The notes under the pieces are model-generated. The model did no database searches, had not been told where the DNA came from, and was given only the letters and a program-made list of their open reading frames with translations. From assembly GCA_026986775.1 (NCBI GenBank), contig JALSNX010000003.1:62001-126000 (forward strand): a DNA stretch of 64,000 bases. The letters run 5' to 3'. The translations under genes and the position numbers were made by a program. This document shows positions 60,670 to 64,000 of the stretch, piece by piece. Each line of letters begins with the position of its first letter. Positions within the stretch are counted from its first letter, which is position 1. The DNA comes from Caldifarciminota bacterium (GTDB lineage: Bacteria > Hydrothermota > Hydrothermia > UBA1063 > CAJXJZ01).

Positions 60670-61072
60670 CCATTACTACCTCTGTTTGGTACATGCTTCC
60701 TTTTTTATCTATATGAAGATTGTGGTATGTTATTGCCTTGATCTCTTTCTTAACCTCTTTTTCAAAATCAAGATTTTCGTAACTATACTCAAAGTGAACG
60801 CTATTTTCATTGAGTTTTACCTGAAAATTACATATTTTTCTTTTCAAGACAAGAGTTATATATAATATTTCATCAAGAAAGTCATGAAACAGAATATCAA
60901 TATCCTCTGAAGTAATATTGAAAGAGTCTTTCTTAGGACCATTACAGGAGGGTGTTTTGCCGAATATTATGCTGAAAAGTGCGATGACCCCTTCGTAAAA
61001 GAGAGCCTCTGGAGTCTCGGCATATACCTTTATGCGTATATCGGCGGTGTGTGGCAATTCTTCGTATGGCAT
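60662..61072 (-). CDS. Archease
   Basis: A 136-residue archease-fold protein. Family features are the N-terminal YEELPHTADIRIKVYA, the acidic residues in the middle (LFHDFLDEILYI) and KEIKAITYHNLHI. Archease activates the RNA ligase RtcB in tRNA splicing and repair. RtcB is not in the window. A TAAAAT box (61084-61079) ends 6 bases before the ATG and there is no ribosome-binding site, so the transcript looks leaderless. The stop overlaps the PTPS-like gene by 8 bases. Confidence 0.9.
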   Translation of the reverse strand: MPYEELPHTADIRIKVYAETPEALFYEGVIALFSIIFGKTPSCNGPKKDSFNITSEDIDILFHDFLDEILYITLVLKRKICNFQVKLNENSVHFEYSYENLDFEKEVKKEIKAITYHNLHIDKKGSMYQTEVVMDV

Positions 61073-61120
61073 ATTAAAATTTTATGGGGATATTCAGGGA
61101 CGATAAAATAAAAGAAGTTC

Positions 61121-61149
61121 TTGACTTTTTGCATCCATAGGTATATATT
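61121..61149 (+). promoter_or_regulatory. Promoter of the lipoprotein-LysM gene pair
   Basis: TTGACT (61121-61126), 17 bases, TATATT (61144-61149). It is followed by a leader and a strong AAGGAGGTG site before the ATG at 61187. Confidence 0.78.
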
Positions 61150-61186
61150 TTAAACACTAACGAACCTTGAAAAGAAGGAGGTGTAT

Positions 61187-61450
61187 ATGAAAAAATTAAG
61201 CCTCTTGGCAGGCGTGGGTATACTCGCAGTTATACTTGCGGGGTGTGGCCCCAAAAAAGCAACAAAAGAAACCCTCTCCCAGATAGAGGAGTGTCGTAAA
61301 GCAGAACAGGCTGCAAGCCAGAAGATAGAAGAGCTGAATGCGCAGATTAATCAGCTTAAGTCCGAAAACCTTGATAGTAAGATAGAAGCGCTCCAGCAGG
61401 AAAGGGATTCTCTGAAAAATTATCTTCAACTACTTGAGCAGGGATACTAA
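61187..61450 (+). CDS. Small coiled-coil lipoprotein
   Basis: An 87-residue protein with a lipoprotein signal and lipobox LAGC. About 60 residues of coiled coil follow (TLSQIEECRKAEQAASQKIE, then INQLKSEN). It resembles murein-lipoprotein-like or OmpA-linker proteins in layout. I chose the ATG at 61187, seven bases after AAGGAGG, over a GTG two codons earlier. It is co-transcribed with the LysM protein 11 bases downstream, which also carries a coiled coil. Confidence 0.85.
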   Translation: MKKLSLLAGVGILAVILAGCGPKKATKETLSQIEECRKAEQAASQKIEELNAQINQLKSENLDSKIEALQQERDSLKNYLQLLEQGY

Positions 61451-61461
61451 GGAGGTGTGAT

Positions 61462-62064
61462 ATGAAACGGATGGCATTGTTGATCATTGCGGTTTTTGCA
61501 TTTACAGGAAATATTTATGCGCAGGAAAACAAGAAACTTACCGAGGAAGAAGCACTCAAAATGCTTGAAGATTGTAAGGCGAGAGTTACAGATTTGAACG
61601 CACAGATAGATAAATTGACAGCAAAGCTGGATAAAATAAAGGCAGATAAGGCGAGGAAAGAAGCCAAGATTAACGAACTTAAAAAAGAAATAAATGACCT
61701 TAAGGCAGAGATTGCCAAATATCCAAGCGAGTATACAGTAGTGAAAGGTGACTATCTGGCTAAGATAGCTGCCATGAGATATATCTACAACAATGCAAAG
61801 GCGTGGCCGAGAATATATAGAGCCAATAGAGACCTCATAAAGGATCCCAACCTCATTTACCCTGGGTGGACACTTAAGATACCTCATGGTCTCGTTAAAA
61901 ACTTTGAGGTTATACCGGGTGATTATCTCTGGAAAATAGCAGGATTCTCATGGATATACAATAATCCGAAGATGTGGACAAAGATATACGAAGCTAACAA
62001 AGACCAGATAAAAGACCCTGACCTTATATATCCTGGTCAGGAACTTGTGATACCAAGAGACTAA
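61462..62064 (+). CDS. Exported coiled-coil protein with two LysM-like domains
   Basis: A 200-residue protein with a signal peptide (residues 1-20, ending NIYAQ). A coiled coil follows at ~25-85 (LTAKLDKIKADKARKEAKIN), then two related LysM-type modules: YTVVKGDYLAKIAAMRYIY to YPGWTLKIP and FEVIPGDYLWKIAGFSWIY to YPGQELVIP. LysM binds peptidoglycan. The pair probably links the envelope layers. A terminator follows. Confidence 0.9.
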   Translation: MKRMALLIIAVFAFTGNIYAQENKKLTEEEALKMLEDCKARVTDLNAQIDKLTAKLDKIKADKARKEAKINELKKEINDLKAEIAKYPSEYTVVKGDYLAKIAAMRYIYNNAKAWPRIYRANRDLIKDPNLIYPGWTLKIPHGLVKNFEVIPGDYLWKIAGFSWIYNNPKMWTKIYEANKDQIKDPDLIYPGQELVIPRD

Positions 62065-62082
62065 TTATTATTGGATGCTCTA

Positions 62083-62124
62083 AATTCCCCCGTATGTTTT
62101 AACCAGCATGCGGGGGAATTTTTG
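62083..62124 (+). terminator. Strong terminator after the LysM gene
   Basis: The 14-bp stem AATTCCCCCGTATG / CATGCGGGGGAATT has one non-standard pair and a 10-base loop, and ends in a T run. phoH starts 16 bases later. Confidence 0.88.
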
Positions 62125-62139
62125 TAATCTATAAAGAGT

Positions 62140-63111
62140 ATGGATAACGAGAAAGCTTCAAGGGTAAAAATCCCTCTTGATGACGTTGATACAAAAAAGT
62201 TTCTGGGAGTGAATGATAGAACTCTCAGATTTATTAAGGATAAAACAGGAGCAAGGGTCTGGCTGGAGGGTGATGACCTTTTTGCCGAGGGCAGTGAAAA
62301 ACAGGTAGAGCTGGTAAGAAAACTTGTGGGTGTATTAAAAAGCATTCTTGTCCAACGCGGTTTTATCTCAGAAGATGATATCAGAGACATTTCAGAACTC
62401 AATGAAGAAGAGGTATCAGAGCATACAAAGGAAGATATTTTTATTGATACCCCACGTAGAAGAGTGTATCCAAGGACTCCAAATCAGATAGAGTACATTA
62501 AGGCTATTAGAATGTACGATATCGTTGTTGGGATAGGACCTGCCGGTACCGGTAAAACTTATCTTGCAGTTGCACTGGCACTTGAGTTTCTGAAGCGTGG
62601 CAAGGTTGAAAAGATTATTCTCACACGTCCGGCAGTGGAAGCAGGGGAATCCCTTGGTTTTCTTCCCGGAGACCTTGAAGAAAAGATCAATCCGTATCTT
62701 ACACCGCTATACGATGCTCTATACAGTATGATGGGCTATGAGAGGGTAAGGGCGCTTGTACAGAGGAGGATTCTTGAAATTGCACCTCTTGCTTATATGA
62801 GGGGTAGGACCTTTCATGATTCCTTTGTTATTCTTGACGAAGCACAGAATACGAAGGCGGTTCAGATGAAAATGTTTCTCACAAGGCTTGGTTTGAGGTC
62901 AAAACTTGTGCTTACTGGTGATATTACCCAGATAGACCTTCCAGATGAAGGGCATTCAGGGCTTGTAGAGATACAGAGAGTGCTCAGGGGGATAAAGGGC
63001 ATAAGGTTCGTCTATTTTGGAAAGGAAGATGTTATAAGACATAGACTTGTGAAGGATATTGTGGAGGCTTATGAAAAATTTCAATCTGAGAAGAACAAAA
63101 AAGTGGAATAG
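62140..63111 (+). CDS. phoH: PhoH-family ATPase
   Basis: A 323-residue PhoH-like P-loop protein. Residues ~1-85 hold a KH-like N-terminal region (VNDRTLRFIKDKTGARVWLEG). The ATPase has GPAGTGKTYLAVALAL, LTRPAVEAGESLGFLPGD, FVILDEAQNTK and LTGDITQIDLP. Members are implicated in RNA metabolism and ribosome maturation and sit next to the 7TM-HD gene and ybeY in many bacteria. That order is kept here: the next gene starts 41 bases before its end. Confidence 0.93.
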   Translation: MDNEKASRVKIPLDDVDTKKFLGVNDRTLRFIKDKTGARVWLEGDDLFAEGSEKQVELVRKLVGVLKSILVQRGFISEDDIRDISELNEEEVSEHTKEDIFIDTPRRRVYPRTPNQIEYIKAIRMYDIVVGIGPAGTGKTYLAVALALEFLKRGKVEKIILTRPAVEAGESLGFLPGDLEEKINPYLTPLYDALYSMMGYERVRALVQRRILEIAPLAYMRGRTFHDSFVILDEAQNTKAVQMKMFLTRLGLRSKLVLTGDITQIDLPDEGHSGLVEIQRVLRGIKGIRFVYFGKEDVIRHRLVKDIVEAYEKFQSEKNKKVE

Positions 63112-64000
63112 ATTACTCATAGTTTTACTGCATATAGTGCTACTTGTATTTTTTGCAGAGTACTTCTATCCTTACCGTAGTGAATACAAAATAAAGAGTC
63201 TGAAGGTGGGTGATGTCTCAAATACAGATATTATTGCTCCCTTTTCTTACTCAGTGAAAAAGAACAAAGAAGAGCTTGAAAGGGAAAGAAGACTTGCCAT
63301 GGCTCAGGTTTATCCCTATTACTCGTACGTGCCTGATATACTGGATACGCTCCTTATGGCTGTTGATTCAGCACAGAATACACCCATGGATATTAAAGAT
63401 GCAGCAAAGAGCTTTATCAAAAAGTATTACAGAAAATACAGGATTATCCCAACAAAGCGTGGCATTACCACTGATAGCGTAATACTAATATACAATCAAA
63501 AAGAAAGGCCTTATGCGGTCAGCAGGTTGAAAGACCTTGAAGAGGTACAGGATAATCTGAGTCAGGAGTCTTACTATTATTTTCCTACCGATGAGAGAAA
63601 GAGGAGGTATTTTTTAGATTTTGTGGGATCCCTCCTCAGGGAAAACTGTATTCCGCTCACGGAACTCACTGACAAAAAGAGAAAAGAGGCGGCCTCACAG
63701 GTATCCGAAACGAAACTACTTGTGGAAAGGGGAGATGTTATTGTAAGAAGGGGAGATACAATTACTCCTGAGAAGTACAACATCATTCAGGCAATGTATG
63801 AAACCGGCAGATTCAATTTTCAGGGGATGCTCTGGAAAAGACAGATAATTCGTATATTAATATTCACAGTGCTGGTTTTGAATCTTCTCTTCACACTTCT
63901 GGTATTCATTCCCGAGACGGTGTTTGAGCCTGATAAATTTGTTCCTCTTTATGTTGTATATCTCCTTGTACTTTTCACATATTCAGTTGTTATAAAGAGC
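63071..64000 (+). CDS. 7TM-HD (PgpH/YqfF-type) cyclic-di-AMP phosphodiesterase, 3'-truncated
   Basis: The frame opens at the ATG at 63071 (GGAGG upstream) and runs off the window end, giving ~310 residues. It starts with a transmembrane helix (LLIVLLHIVLLVFFAEYFY). The extracytoplasmic 7TMR-HDED domain follows with the typical VERGDVIVRRGDTITPEKYNII, and then the first helices of the membrane bundle (IIRILIFTVLVLNLLFTLLV). The HD catalytic domain would lie beyond the edge. Family members degrade cyclic di-AMP. The position after phoH is the classic one. Confidence 0.88.
   Translation, partial: MKNFNLRRTKKWNRLLIVLLHIVLLVFFAEYFYPYRSEYKIKSLKVGDVSNTDIIAPFSYSVKKNKEELERERRLAMAQVYPYYSYVPDILDTLLMAVDSAQNTPMDIKDAAKSFIKKYYRKYRIIPTKRGITTDSVILIYNQKERPYAVSRLKDLEEVQDNLSQESYYYFPTDERKRRYFLDFVGSLLRENCIPLTELTDKKRKEAASQVSETKLLVERGDVIVRRGDTITPEKYNIIQAMYETGRFNFQGMLWKRQIIRILIFTVLVLNLLFTLLVFIPETVFEPDKFVPLYVVYLLVLFTYSVVIKS

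Overview
The window is a dense, almost wholly coding stretch of a bacterial chromosome. Only one gap exceeds 300 bases (about 18861-19306) and neighbouring genes routinely overlap by 1-50 bases. The content points to a Gram-negative (two-membrane), probably thermophilic and anaerobic, uncultured lineage. Evidence for an outer membrane is an OmpP1/FadL-type barrel, another predicted barrel, several lipoproteins, and a secreted M6 protease with a type IX-like C-terminal sorting domain. Evidence for heat adaptation is a TtuA-type tRNA thiolase, a Pyrococcus-like Asp-ligated ferredoxin, archease, and arginine codons dominated by AGA/AGG. The mix resembles candidate phyla near the FCB group such as WOR-3/Hydrothermae. 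That placement is inference and no rRNA is present to test it.

Layout. 1-4675 (+): tail of a COG2403-type GTPase, a coiled-coil/metallo-beta-lactamase fusion, rlmN and rocD, closed by a strong terminator. 14176-4727 (-): an operon of secreted M6 protease, ATP-type phosphofructokinase, class II aldolase, a second phosphofructokinase with PPi-type residues, pcrA and queA. 14299-18860: polA; then on the minus strand a NifX-like protein with a PadR regulator; then rpsT fused in sequence to tRNA-Val, tRNA-Pro and a small secreted protein. 18861-24053 is the accessory region: a gap with palindromes and a gene remnant, a strong palindromic promoter, a frameshifted AbiEii/DUF6036-like nucleotidyltransferase overlapping an HTH plus PD-(D/E)XK protein, and a 920-residue membrane-anchored ankyrin protein.

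24115-38844 (+) is a long co-directional run: HIT hydrolase, ribBA, ribH, trmI, glycosyltransferase, outer-membrane protein, Ig-like lipoprotein, rsmI, CDP-alcohol phosphotransferase, inositol-phosphate synthase, tmk, ctp, dnaE. 50827-38841 (-): OmpP1 family, esterase, flavoprotein, der, ttuA-like, osmC, mscS, lipB, then ferredoxin, then obg, HEAT protein, mfd. 50981-55095 (+): a DUF2279-like membrane protein, a NifX-like protein with an RGG-rich tail followed by two ferredoxin-bearing MinD ATPases, and a TPR/degenerate GGDEF protein. 61072-55092 (-): archease, PTPS-III-like enzyme, folE2, aminotransferase, lipoprotein, NUDIX, then DUF47-pit. 61187-64000 (+): lipoprotein, LysM protein, phoH, and the start of a 7TM-HD (PgpH-type) protein.

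The main candidate for something undescribed is the two-gene system at 19246-21205, which combines a nucleotidyltransferase, an HTH and a nuclease-like domain under a palindromic promoter. Other points of interest are the 10-base overlap of rpsT with tRNA-Val, widespread leaderless-looking promoters, the two-phosphofructokinase operon, and a FolE2/PTPS-III pair that suggests a folate route without dihydroneopterin aldolase.
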